A DNA stretch of 43,511 nucleotides, from positions 1 to 43,511 of the forward strand of contig CALWOL010000081.1 of NCBI GenBank assembly GCA_944383135.1, given 5' to 3'. Positions 36,742 to 43,422 of the stretch are shown in pieces. The translations under genes and the position numbers were made by a program. This DNA is from an uncultured Flavonifractor sp. GTDB lineage: Bacteria; Bacillota; Clostridia; Oscillospirales; Oscillospiraceae. A model generated the notes under the pieces. It worked only from the letters and a program-made list of their open reading frames with translations. It was not told where the DNA came from and did no database searches. Each line of letters starts with the position of its first letter. Position 1 is the stretch's first letter.

Positions 36742-36780
36742 TTCTTTTCCCTCCATGCCCGCGCTCTCATACCGGCGCGT

Positions 36781-37431
36781 TTATATATGGAAGCACTTTT
36801 GAATGTCGCGCTGTGTTCCCAGAACCAAAATGGTGCTGTTTCCCGGCAGGCAGGTATCCGGCGTAATCACCGTCATTGCAAATTTCCCATTTTGCTTGAT
36901 GGCCATAACATTGACATGATACCGCTTCCTCACATCCAGCTGCCCGATTGTTTTTCCAACCCAGTTGTCCGGAACTTCAACTTCAAAGATGGCGTGGTCA
37001 TCTCCCAGAGCAATATAATCCGAAATGTGGTCTGAGCTATATCGGATAGCAGTCCAGACCGCCATCTGTTTTTCAGGGTATACCACCTCATCCGCGCCAT
37101 TCCGCAATAAGAATTTTGCCTGCACATCCCGCGCAGCCCTCGCCACCACCTTTTTGGCTCCCAGTTCCTTTAACAGCGAAGTGGTCTCCAAGGAGCTCTG
37201 AAAGTTATCTCCAATCGCTACAATGCACACATCAAAGTTTCGCACACCGATGGCCGAAAGAAATTCCTCGCTGGTGCTGTCCCCAATTTGGGCGTTGGTG
37301 GCAAAGGGCAGAATGGCATTTACTTTATCCTCATCCTTGTCTACCGCCATTACCTGATAATTTAATTCGTTCAATTTTATTGCAATATGGCGTCCAAAGC
37401 GGCCCAAGCCAATTAATAAAAATGTTTTCAT
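36781..37431 (-). CDS. ktrA: KtrA/TrkA-type potassium channel regulatory subunit
   Basis: The 216-residue product is a single RCK unit. The N-terminal Rossmann part has the nucleotide loop GLGRFG (residues 8-13), the acidic residue ending strand two (AVDKDE) and VARAARDVQAKFLLRNGADEVVYPE. The C-terminal TrkA_C part is EVEVPDNWVGKTIGQLDVRKRY...NSTILVLGTQRDI. KtrA forms a ring on the inner side of the membrane that binds ATP/ADP or c-di-AMP and gates KtrB. It begins 21 bp after the ktrB stop. The ribosome site is weak (GTGAAAGC), so coupling with ktrB is likely. Confidence 0.95.
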   Translation of the reverse strand: MKTFLLIGLGRFGRHIAIKLNELNYQVMAVDKDEDKVNAILPFATNAQIGDSTSEEFLSAIGVRNFDVCIVAIGDNFQSSLETTSLLKELGAKKVVARAARDVQAKFLLRNGADEVVYPEKQMAVWTAIRYSSDHISDYIALGDDHAIFEVEVPDNWVGKTIGQLDVRKRYHVNVMAIKQNGKFAMTVITPDTCLPGNSTILVLGTQRDIQKCFHI

Positions 37432-37452
37432 ACAGCTTTCACAACCCTTTCT

Positions 37453-38787
37453 TTACCCAACCGTGATTCGCTCCTGCGGCAGCCGCGCGTTGGCCGCCTG
37501 TATTTTGGAAAGGGCCGCGAAGATAAGCGTCAGCCCACCGACGCGGCCAAAGAACATCAGGCCAATCAGAATCAGCTGTGAAATCCAGTTCAGCCGGGGC
37601 GTAATACCCAGGGACAGGCCCACGGTTCCAATGGCGGAAGCGGTCTCAAACAGGCAGGTGAGCACAGGCAGTCCTTCCATCCTGCTGATCACCAGTCCGC
37701 CGGCCAGAAACAGGACAAGATACATGATCAAAATGGTGGACGCCTGGGATACGGTTTCGTTTGGAACGCGTCTGTTAAAAAAGTGGGGATTCTCTCTGCG
37801 CCGGAAAACGGCGAGGGCACCGGCCAGCAGCACGGCCAGCGTGGTGGTTTTCATGCCCCCGGCGGTGGAGCCCGGCGAACCTCCGATCAGCATCAAAATG
37901 GTAATCACGGACTGCCCGGTCTCGCTCATGGCCGTCAGGTCCGCCGTATTGAAGCCGGCGGTTCTGGGGGTGATTGCCTGAAAGGCGGATAGAAGCACCC
38001 GCTCGCCGAGGGGTGCTTCCCCAAATTCAAAGAAGAAAAAATAGAGCGCCGGAAGCAGAATCAGTGCTCCGGTCACTGTCAGGATCACCTTGCTCTGCAT
38101 ACGGTATTTATGGAAGTGCAGCCGGTTCATCCGGATATCCTCCCAGGTCAAAAAGCCGATTCCCCCAATGACAATTAAAAGCGCGATCACAATGGAGACA
38201 ACAGGCTGCGCCCCATAGTCTGTCAGGGAGGAAAACGGCTCCTTTACACCCATTAAGTCAAAGCCCGCGTTGCAGAAGGCGGATATGGAGTGAAACAAGG
38301 CGTACCACGCGCCTTTTATAAGGCCAAACTCTCTGCAAAACACCGGGAAAAGCAGCGCCGCCCCCAACAGCTCCACGGACAAAGCCGTTTTCAAAATAAA
38401 CCCTGTCAGGCGCACAATACCGCCCACATTGGGCGCCGCGATGGCTTCCTGCATGGTGCTGCGCTGCATCAGCCCGATCCTGCGGCCGGAAAGAATCGAG
38501 AACGCACCCGCTACCGTAACAACCCCCAGGCCGCCGATCTGAATCAGCAAAATGATAACAAATTGTCCAAATTCCGACCAATGGGTGGCGGTGTCATGGA
38601 TGACCAGGCCTGTCACACACACCGCAGACGTGGCGGTGAACAGGGCGTCCAAAAAGGGCGTCACAGCGCCCTCCCGGGCGGACAGCGGAAGCATGAGGAG
38701 AAGGCTTCCCGTAAGTATGACAAGCAAAAACCCGAATATGATAACCCGGAACGGGGACTTATTATTTTTGTGCACAAGCTCCCACAC
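37453..38787 (-). CDS. ktrB: KtrB/TrkH-type potassium uptake channel
   Basis: The 444-residue membrane protein has the four M-P-M units of the TrkH/KtrB superfamily, each with its pore-loop sequence: SAVCVTGLV, ISAFCNAGFD, ITPRTAGFN and ASAIGTVGLS. The glycines of the selectivity filter are kept in all four. It imports potassium, usually coupled to sodium, under the control of KtrA. The start is a GTG at 38787 with GAGGTGG 6 nt upstream; the N-terminus runs directly into the first membrane helix. In Bacillus and others this pair is often controlled by c-di-AMP. Here its place upstream of kdpDE suggests control by that two-component system. Confidence 0.95.
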   Translation of the reverse strand: MWELVHKNNKSPFRVIIFGFLLVILTGSLLLMLPLSAREGAVTPFLDALFTATSAVCVTGLVIHDTATHWSEFGQFVIILLIQIGGLGVVTVAGAFSILSGRRIGLMQRSTMQEAIAAPNVGGIVRLTGFILKTALSVELLGAALLFPVFCREFGLIKGAWYALFHSISAFCNAGFDLMGVKEPFSSLTDYGAQPVVSIVIALLIVIGGIGFLTWEDIRMNRLHFHKYRMQSKVILTVTGALILLPALYFFFFEFGEAPLGERVLLSAFQAITPRTAGFNTADLTAMSETGQSVITILMLIGGSPGSTAGGMKTTTLAVLLAGALAVFRRRENPHFFNRRVPNETVSQASTILIMYLVLFLAGGLVISRMEGLPVLTCLFETASAIGTVGLSLGITPRLNWISQLILIGLMFFGRVGGLTLIFAALSKIQAANARLPQERITVG

Positions 38788-38837
38788 AAGCCACCACCTC
38801 TTAATGCGTCTTTATCTCTTCTTTATACCCCCATTAT

Positions 38838-38898
38838 CCATATATGGTCTAAAAGAGGTGTTAATTTATTGACCTGTATATTAAGACGGCATTAAGAC
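38838..38898 (-). promoter_or_regulatory. Candidate operator region of ktrB
   Basis: Upstream of ktrB the minus strand carries GTCTTAAT twice, 11 bp apart (38891-38898 and 38880-38887), the one-turn spacing bound by dimers of OmpR/PhoB-family regulators such as KdpE. Closer to the gene is a perfect 10-bp palindrome CCATATATGG at 38838-38847. The core GGCATTAAG (plus strand, 38888-38896) recurs upstream of kdpC (about 39982-39990). A clear -10/-35 pair could not be fixed. Confidence 0.45.
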
Positions 38899-38918
38899 AT
38901 CGCTGGCGCCCGGGAGAC

Positions 38919-39104
38919 CTATGCCCAGCCAAGCGCCAGTGATATGGGCAGTATGATTATGGCGGTACAAATACACACCGCCCCCAATGTAAGCAGCGGC
39001 ATACCGATCAGGAGCATCAGCACACCCAAAAACCTATGCTGCAGAATCAGCCGTTCCAGAGTGGCATCCACGTGCCTTTCCATGTGAGATACGCGTTTTT
39101 CCAT
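38919..39104 (-). CDS. Small two-helix membrane protein (61 aa)
   Basis: The frame encodes a charged N-terminus (MEKRVSHMERHVDATLERL) and then two hydrophobic segments (FLGVLMLLIGMPLLTLGAV and ICTAIIILPISLALGW). The ribosome site is weak: GGGGG lies 16 nt from the ATG. The gene sits between kdpC and ktrB. The composition and the helix-plus-hairpin pattern support a real protein, possibly a small regulator of a potassium transporter, but no family is recognised. Confidence 0.5.
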   Translation of the reverse strand: MEKRVSHMERHVDATLERLILQHRFLGVLMLLIGMPLLTLGAVCICTAIIILPISLALGWA

Positions 39105-39202
39105 GCGAACACAGCGCTCGCCCCCTTACCGGCACATCATAACTCCATAGGGCTAAAGCCGGGAAAAGGATTCCATACAGGGAATTAAAAAGGAATAAAA
39201 GC

Positions 39203-39235
39203 CGCGCCCCTCCGTTCCAATGGCGGAGGGGCGCG
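39203..39235 (-). terminator. Intrinsic terminator after kdpC
   Basis: A 12-bp stem (39203-39214 with 39224-39235, loop of nine) begins 3 bp after the kdpC stop and is followed on the minus strand by GGCTTTTATTCCTTTTT. It should end the kdpC transcript before the small membrane gene and ktrB, so kdpC appears to be a one-gene unit. Confidence 0.8.
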
Positions 39236-39238
39236 CGC

Positions 39239-39913
39239 TTACTCGGAAACCTCGCTTACAAGGCCCATGGCCTTGGCAATGTCCAGGTTCACACCCAGCA
39301 CATTGACGGTCTCCTCTCCAAAGATCCCCAGCAGCCTGCCGGTGGTGTGGTCGGCCACGATCTGCTCCAGCTCCTCCAGGCTCAGACCGGAAGCCTCCGC
39401 CAGAGCGGGAATCTGCACCTGAGCGCCTTCGGGAGAGACATGGGGATCCAGGCCGGAACCGGAAGCGGTCATCAGGTCGGCGGGGATATCCTCCCGGCTG
39501 ATTCCGGGGTTGGCGGCCAGGAACTCGTCGATGTCCCCTTCCACCCGCTCCATCAGCGCGGGGTTGGAGGGGGCGTAGTTGTTGGAGCCGGAGGAGACGC
39601 CGGCAAACTCACTGCCGTCATTATAGAACTGATTGCCTTCCTCATCCTCATAATAGGTGTTGTAGTGGTAAGCGGAGGGACGGCACTTCATAAAGTAGGG
39701 CTCGGTAAAGTCCTGGCCCACGTTGGCGGCGCCCACGGCGGCGCCGTCGGCGGTCACCAGGCTGCCCTTTGCCTGACGGGGGAAAAGCACGGCGGAAATA
39801 CCGGTGAGCACCACCGGAAACAGGAAGCCGCACAGCAGCAGGAGCACCAACGTCACCACCACAGCCTGGCGCACATTGCCCAAAATCTTTTTCTCGTTCC
39901 TTGTTTCGTTCAT
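39239..39913 (-). CDS. kdpC: KdpC, subunit of the potassium-transporting ATPase, without KdpA or KdpB
   Basis: The 224-residue product has one N-terminal membrane helix (AVVVTLVLLLLCGFLFPVVL) and the KdpC landmarks: VGQDFTEPYFMKCRPSA, SGSNNYAPSNPALMERV, TASGSGLDPHVSPEGA, RLLGIFGEETVNVLGVNLDI. KdpC clamps the KdpFABC complex and stabilises ATP binding by KdpB. AAGGAGGA lies 9 nt before the ATG. In ordinary operons kdpA and kdpB come directly before kdpC. Here the 340 bp upstream hold only a short open tail and a terminator, and a divergent sigma-factor gene follows, so the catalytic and channel subunits are missing from this locus. By itself KdpC has no known transport function. Confidence 0.92.
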   Translation of the reverse strand: MNETRNEKKILGNVRQAVVVTLVLLLLCGFLFPVVLTGISAVLFPRQAKGSLVTADGAAVGAANVGQDFTEPYFMKCRPSAYHYNTYYEDEEGNQFYNDGSEFAGVSSGSNNYAPSNPALMERVEGDIDEFLAANPGISREDIPADLMTASGSGLDPHVSPEGAQVQIPALAEASGLSLEELEQIVADHTTGRLLGIFGEETVNVLGVNLDIAKAMGLVSEVSE

Positions 39914-39928
39914 CAGAAGGAGTCCTCC

Positions 39929-39979
39929 TTAAAAACCCATGGCCGCCAGGACAGGCGCGATAAGCATAAGCAATACGCG
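39929..39979 (-). other. Short open stretch ending in the kdpC ribosome site, possible kdpB remnant or leader peptide
   Basis: Directly before kdpC the minus strand reads RVLLMLIAPVLAAMGF and stops with a TAA that overlaps the AAGGAGGA of kdpC, the spacing normally seen between kdpB and kdpC. KdpB proteins end in a similar short hydrophobic helix. An in-frame TGA precedes the stretch. It could be the last remnant of a deleted kdpB or a short leader peptide. The rest of 39980-40250 holds the terminator at 40057-40094 and the sigma-factor promoter. Confidence 0.3.
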
Positions 39980-40052
39980 TCAGGCATTAAGGCGGGATAA
40001 AGAGCGCAGCGCCGGGAGGGCTCCGCGGCAGGCAAAGGCCGTGTACGGCAGC

Positions 40053-40113
40053 GAAAAAGGCCGGACAGGAAGCACAGCCTTCCCGTCCGGCCTTCTCTAA
40101 CCCTTTCCGCGTG
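40053..40113 (-). repeat. Structured hairpin element, copy 1
   Basis: On the minus strand CACGCGGAAAGGGTTA is followed by a long hairpin and a T run. The hairpin has an upper 5-bp GGAAG/CTTCC stem with a six-base loop, a single mismatch, then a lower 10-bp stem. Copy 2 at 43282-43342 has the same architecture with different but still paired bases in the lower stem. Confidence 0.65.
40057..40094 (-). terminator. Intrinsic terminator upstream of kdpC
   Basis: The hairpin of element copy 1 (40057-40066 with 40085-40094 as the lower stem, 40068-40072 with 40079-40083 as the upper stem) is followed on the minus strand by TTTTTCG. It lies ~145 bp before kdpC on the same strand, so transcription entering from the sigma-factor promoter region would stop before kdpC. 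A possible minus-strand -10 (TATACT, 40144-40149) is nearby but has no good -35. Confidence 0.75.
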
Positions 40114-40164
40114 CGAGTCAGCAGCAGCTGGCTTTGTCAAGCAAGTATATCCGCCATGGCCCCC

Positions 40165-40193
40165 TTGCAAGAATAATCGGTTGTAGCTATAAT
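40165..40193 (+). promoter_or_regulatory. Near-consensus promoter of the sigma-factor gene
   Basis: TTGCAA (40165-40170), a 17-nt spacer and a perfect TATAAT (40188-40193) lie ~60 bp before the start codon. Such a strong vegetative promoter suggests that the sigma factor is made by housekeeping transcription and is controlled after synthesis, for example by the anti-sigma protein encoded next to it. Confidence 0.85.
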
Positions 40194-40250
40194 ACAGGCA
40201 GCCAATCTCCTTGAGCAACGAGGACATGTCATAGTACGGGTGGTGAAACC

Positions 40251-40745
40251 GTGGGTACTTCAGCACCAGACGAAGCGCTGATCTCAAAACTATATCAGGA
40301 AATGTATGGCCGGATGGCGGCCTATGCCTTCAGCGTTCTGGGGGACCGGAATCTGGCGGAAGAAGCTGTACAGGACACCTTCTGTATTTTTTGTGCCAAA
40401 GCAAACGATGCTCTGCAGCACGAAAACCCCCAGGGCTGGCTGATGCGGACCCTCCAGAATGTGATGCGGAATATGCAGCGCCACCGGGCCGCCATGAACC
40501 GGCTGATCATGCAGTCCCTGCAGGTGGAGCACTTGGAGGAGCTGCTGGTCTACGATGAGCCGGGCGTGGATCTGCTCTATGGCGACCTGGCCGCCCGTGC
40601 GGATTTTCAACTGCGCAAGCGGGTGGTGCTGGACGGCTGCACCATGCTGGAGGCTGCGGAGGAGTTCGGCATCACCGTGGAGGTGTGCAAAAAGCGAATC
40701 CAGCGGATTCGAGCCAATTTGAAACGGAAGCTCTCCCATCCCTAA
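40251..40745 (+). CDS. ECF-type RNA polymerase sigma factor
   Basis: The 164-residue product has sigma region 2 (EMYGRMAAYAFSVLGDRNLAEEAVQDTFCIF) and an unusual region 4 (RKRVVLDGCTMLEAAEEFGITVEVCKKRIQRIRANLKRKL) with a helix-turn-helix. The linker is longer than in many ECF factors. The GTG at 40251 lies after GGTGGTGA. It directs RNA polymerase to a small set of promoters, probably in response to a cell-envelope signal. A DUF4367 membrane protein, the usual anti-sigma partner of this group in clostridia, starts 60 bp downstream. Its target promoter sequence is unknown. There is no sign that it controls its own promoter, which is of the housekeeping type. Confidence 0.88.
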   Translation: MGTSAPDEALISKLYQEMYGRMAAYAFSVLGDRNLAEEAVQDTFCIFCAKANDALQHENPQGWLMRTLQNVMRNMQRHRAAMNRLIMQSLQVEHLEELLVYDEPGVDLLYGDLAARADFQLRKRVVLDGCTMLEAAEEFGITVEVCKKRIQRIRANLKRKLSHP

Positions 40746-40804
40746 ACTCCATGTCCCCGACCGTACGATTTCGCACATAAACTCCATGAAAGGGGGGAAA
40801 CACG

Positions 40805-41706
40805 GTGTCCGAATCCAAAGAAGATAAAAGACAGGATTTTTCCCGCTACGACCAGCTGAGTACGGAAGAGCTGGAACAACTGCTCCGCCTGGATTTTCAG
40901 TCCTCAGAAGCTGGAGGTTCCGACCTGGACGCCATTTTATATCTTTCCGATCTGCTGGCCAAACGGAAGGGCCCATGCGATGCAGACGCCGCCTGGCAGC
41001 AGTTCCAGACCCAATACCGTCCCCATGCCGACGGCCGCTCTCTGTACGATTTTGCGGATGAGGACGCTCCTTCCCCGTGGGAGACAAAACCGCCTTCTCC
41101 CGCTCCCTCCGGGGCCGGTAGCCGGTCTGCCCGGCGTCTGCGGCGGCTGGCCCTGCTGGCGGCCGTGCTGGCGGCACTTCTTTTGGGCAGCATAGCGGCT
41201 CAGGCCGCCGGGGTGGATGTTTGGGGCGTCATCGCCCAGTGGACGGACGAGACCTTCCGCTTTGTCTCCGGGGATTCCAGCGGCGCCTCCGGTTCCGGCA
41301 CGGGCCAGGAGGATACCGAACAGTCCCGGTCCCTCCTCCAGGCGGTGGGGATGGACGGCATGTTCCCCACACGATGCCTTGACGGCTTCAGCCCCGGGGA
41401 CTGGACATCACCGAGCTGAACGACAGCGTGTCCGCACATGTGACCTACTTTGGGGAGGACCGGATCTATTCCGTTGTGATACAGCATTTTACACAGCCCA
41501 CCAACAATACCGGCACCTTTGAAAAGGACGACACCCCCGTGGAGGAGTATGAGCACAACGGCCAGACTTTTTATATTCTCTCCAACATAGACTCCCTGAC
41601 CGCCACCTCCTATGACGGAGCGTACATGACCATGATCTACGGTGTACTGACCCGGGAGGAGATCAAGGCCGTCATCGACTACATCCCCTCCCCCCAGTCT
41701 CCGTAA
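40805..41706 (+). pseudogene. DUF4367-containing anti-sigma-type membrane protein, frameshifted
   Basis: The GTG at 40805 follows AGGGGGG. The first frame gives an acidic cytoplasmic part of ~105 residues (STEELEQLLRLDFQS), a membrane helix (LALLAAVLAALLLGSIAAQAAG) and the start of the extracellular part, then stops at 41419. The second frame, from ~41397 to the TAA at 41704-41706, reads LDITELNDSVSAHVTYFGED and continues as a DUF4367 domain (VEEYEHNGQTFYILSN, MIYGVLTREEIKAVIDYI). One extra G in the GGGG run at ~41396-41399 would give SPGGLDIT and join them into ~300 residues. Such proteins hold the ECF sigma factor at the membrane until a signal releases it. As written, the protein keeps its sigma-binding part and membrane helix but lacks the sensor domain. 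The change may be a sequencing error. Confidence 0.8.
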
Positions 41707-41775
41707 GGTCCACGCCGACGCAGCGCTTTTTGTTATGCTCCATCACGGTATTCCGCCGGTGAATCAAATCTCACG

Positions 41776-41811
41776 CAAGGGATCGTTCTCAAGAACGGTC
41801 CCTTGTTTTTT
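41776..41811 (+). terminator. Intrinsic terminator after the sigma/anti-sigma pair
   Basis: A 13-bp stem (41776-41788 with 41793-41805, one G-T pair, four-base loop) is followed by TTTTTTCTG. It closes the sigma/anti-sigma unit. From 41812 to 41990 no gene or convincing promoter is seen. Confidence 0.88.
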
Positions 41812-41990
41812 CTGCCTATCAGCAGAAATGCACTTTTCCATAATTTTTTGTCCCCGTGCCGCTCTCTCATAACATAAACCAATAAAAGAGGTCTTTTCCG
41901 GGCGCGGCAGGCCCATGGACACAGCTGCGTGTACCGCAGGACATGGGAAAACGGCCGATAGCCCAGAAATTAGAAAGGTGAAGCAGAGCC

Positions 41991-42722
41991 GTGGAGCACA
42001 AAAAATACTCTCCAAAATCCATTTTGAAACTTGCATTTGGGATCGTCTTTGGCGTATGGCTAATGATGTGCGCCCCCACGGGCTGGATCTATGACCTGTG
42101 GGCCGGGACGGGGACGGAGCAAGGGCAGATGCCGGATCCGTCTGTTTCTGAGGCACATACCCAGGCCGATGTGGAGGCTGCCTATTTCCAAAACGCCCCC
42201 ATCACAACGTCCAAAATAGGCCTGATCGAAGCCCCCCTGCTGCGCCTCCGGGATACCGAGTACGCGGGGGAACATACCAGCCGTAGGAACGGGGTAAGGA
42301 GAACGGTTACGATCTCTGAATATATCCCGATCGCTGATCCTGCCCCGGTCAGGGGCCTTCTGCTGGACTTCCTGGCGTCCGGCTTCTATAACCGCTATTA
42401 CCTGGCCCCGCTGGAGGATGGCGCTTATGTCTGTGTCTACTTTGATGACTATCTCATGCTCTGTCCCGGCGAGGCGCTGCCCACAGGTTATGTCCGGTAC
42501 GCAACCACAGAGGAAAAGACCATGCTCCGTCAACTGACGGAGGCCTATGAGGTTGATCCCGTGTATGTGCTGGATATGTACCGCCACGGCAAGGTCAGCT
42601 GGATGCTGGATTTAGCTATCCGCGCTGGAGCGGGGCTTCTTCTGCTGGCAGTCGGCTCAGCCATTGCCGGGAAAATCAGGCCAGCCGCCCGGAGCAAAGC
42701 GCAGGAGGACGTGGAGCCATGA
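41991..42722 (+). CDS. Membrane protein of unknown function (243 aa)
   Basis: The GTG at 41991 lies after AAAGGTGA. One membrane helix near the N-terminus (LAFGIVFGVWLMMCAPTGWIY) and one near the C-terminus (IRAGAGLLLLAVGSAIAG) enclose an extracellular region of ~170 residues, followed by a short basic/acidic tail. The middle contains IADPAPVRGLLLDFLASGF and YVCVYFDDYLMLCPGEALPTGY, which looks like a folded domain but belongs to no family I can name. It is followed by the GRAM/PH-like gene 68 bp downstream. It begins after the terminator that ends the sigma unit and so needs its own promoter. Confidence 0.75.
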   Translation: MEHKKYSPKSILKLAFGIVFGVWLMMCAPTGWIYDLWAGTGTEQGQMPDPSVSEAHTQADVEAAYFQNAPITTSKIGLIEAPLLRLRDTEYAGEHTSRRNGVRRTVTISEYIPIADPAPVRGLLLDFLASGFYNRYYLAPLEDGAYVCVYFDDYLMLCPGEALPTGYVRYATTEEKTMLRQLTEAYEVDPVYVLDMYRHGKVSWMLDLAIRAGAGLLLLAVGSAIAGKIRPAARSKAQEDVEP

Positions 42723-42790
42723 TAGGAGGATGCCATCAGGTTTCTCTGATGATATCGAATAGATCAATCTTACATATAGGAGGAAAAATT

Positions 42791-43105
42791 ATGAAGTTAA
42801 ACAAGTGGGAACTGCGAGCAAATGAAAAACTTTTAGGCGAGGCGGCCGCGTCTTACATCACAAAACACATGGTTGTTATGCCGAAGCCCAATCCGGGCAA
42901 ACTGCATGTCACCGACCAGCGAGTCGTGTTTACTGACGCTTTAACCCTTTTCTTTGACTATCCATTGGAGCAAGTGGTTTCTTTCTCTGCGGGAATGGGC
43001 AGCCTTACTCTGGCGACGGCAGATGGGAAGAGTCACAAGCTCACAGGAATGTTCACCAAAAAGCTTGCCAGCGCGTTGGAACAAGCTGGTGTAAAAAAAG
43101 CGTAA
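42791..43105 (+). CDS. Small GRAM/PH-like domain protein (104 aa)
   Basis: The frame is open from 42719, but the ATG at 42791 has ATAGGAGGA just upstream and gives a compact product beginning MKLNKWELRANEK. The pattern of short beta strands (KLHVTDQRVVFTDALTLFFDYPLEQVVSFSAG, LTLATADGKSHKLTG) followed by a C-terminal helix (TKKLASALEQAGVKKA) resembles GRAM or bacterial PH domains, which bind lipids or membranes. No membrane helix or signal is present. Function unknown. It is probably co-transcribed with the membrane protein upstream. Confidence 0.82.
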   Translation: MKLNKWELRANEKLLGEAAASYITKHMVVMPKPNPGKLHVTDQRVVFTDALTLFFDYPLEQVVSFSAGMGSLTLATADGKSHKLTGMFTKKLASALEQAGVKKA

Positions 43106-43138
43106 CTGCTGAGCGCTCTTGATAGCAGAAAACAGATC

Positions 43139-43260
43139 ATGAAAAGAGCGTACTGAGAATTTTGTTGGCGGGCGTTTTCGCCTTGGCTCTGGCGGACTGC
43201 GCAGGGAGCAGCAATGTGGAAAGCAATCCCACAGGCCCCAATACCACAAGCCAAGTGTAA
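43139..43260 (+). pseudogene. Remnant of a small lipoprotein gene
   Basis: After ATG AAA AGA (43139) the frame soon stops, but shifting by one base gives VLRILLAGVFALALADCAG and then SSNVESNPTGPNTTSQV before a TAA at 43258-43260. This is the look of a lipoprotein signal (hydrophobic core and a cysteine) followed by a Ser/Thr/Asn-rich linker that ends early. Asp before the cysteine is unusual for a lipobox. It is best read as a truncated, frameshifted lipoprotein fragment. The rest of 43106-43421 holds the hairpin element copy 2 and a terminator. Confidence 0.45.
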
Positions 43261-43281
43261 CGGAGTGAAACACCTGATACC

Positions 43282-43342
43282 GCAAAAAAGCCGGGCTGGA
43301 AGCGCAAACTTCCCGCCCGGCACTTTTAACCCTTTCCTCGTG
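43282..43342 (-). repeat. Structured hairpin element, copy 2, with terminator
   Basis: On the minus strand CACGAGGAAAGGGTTA is followed by a hairpin (43290-43302 with 43309-43321) and TTTTTT. It has the same upper GGAAG/CTTCC stem, the same single mismatch and the same six-base loop length as copy 1 at 40053-40113. The lower stem is GCCGGGC/GCCCGGC here and GGCCGGAC/GTCCGGCC there, so both members of pairs changed together. Confidence 0.65.
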
Positions 43343-43385
43343 TGGGGCAACCATCTGACCCATACCCAAAATTAAAAAATACAAC

Positions 43386-43422
43386 AAAAAAGCCTTGAAA
43401 ACCGAAGTTTTCAAGGCTTTTT
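43386..43422 (-). terminator. Intrinsic terminator directly after the tRNA
   Basis: A 16-bp perfect stem (43387-43402 with 43407-43422, loop of four) starts at the last base of the tRNA 3' end and is followed on the minus strand by TTTTTTGTTGT. It ends tRNA transcription. Confidence 0.92.

Noticed and set aside
36742..36756. ATG at 36756 as the start of the substrate-binding-like gene
   Set aside because: The GGAGGG that could serve as a ribosome site lies inside this extension and is correctly placed for the ATG at 36741.
40053..40140. A cobalamin or c-di-AMP riboswitch before kdpC
   Set aside because: GGGAAGG-like bases recall a cobalamin element and kdp/ktr genes often have c-di-AMP switches, but the other conserved parts of either class are not seen.
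39913..40287. A 124-codon minus-strand frame between kdpC and the sigma gene
   Set aside because: It runs through a terminator hairpin and the sigma-factor promoter, has no ribosome site, and its product is cysteine/arginine-rich with no family features.
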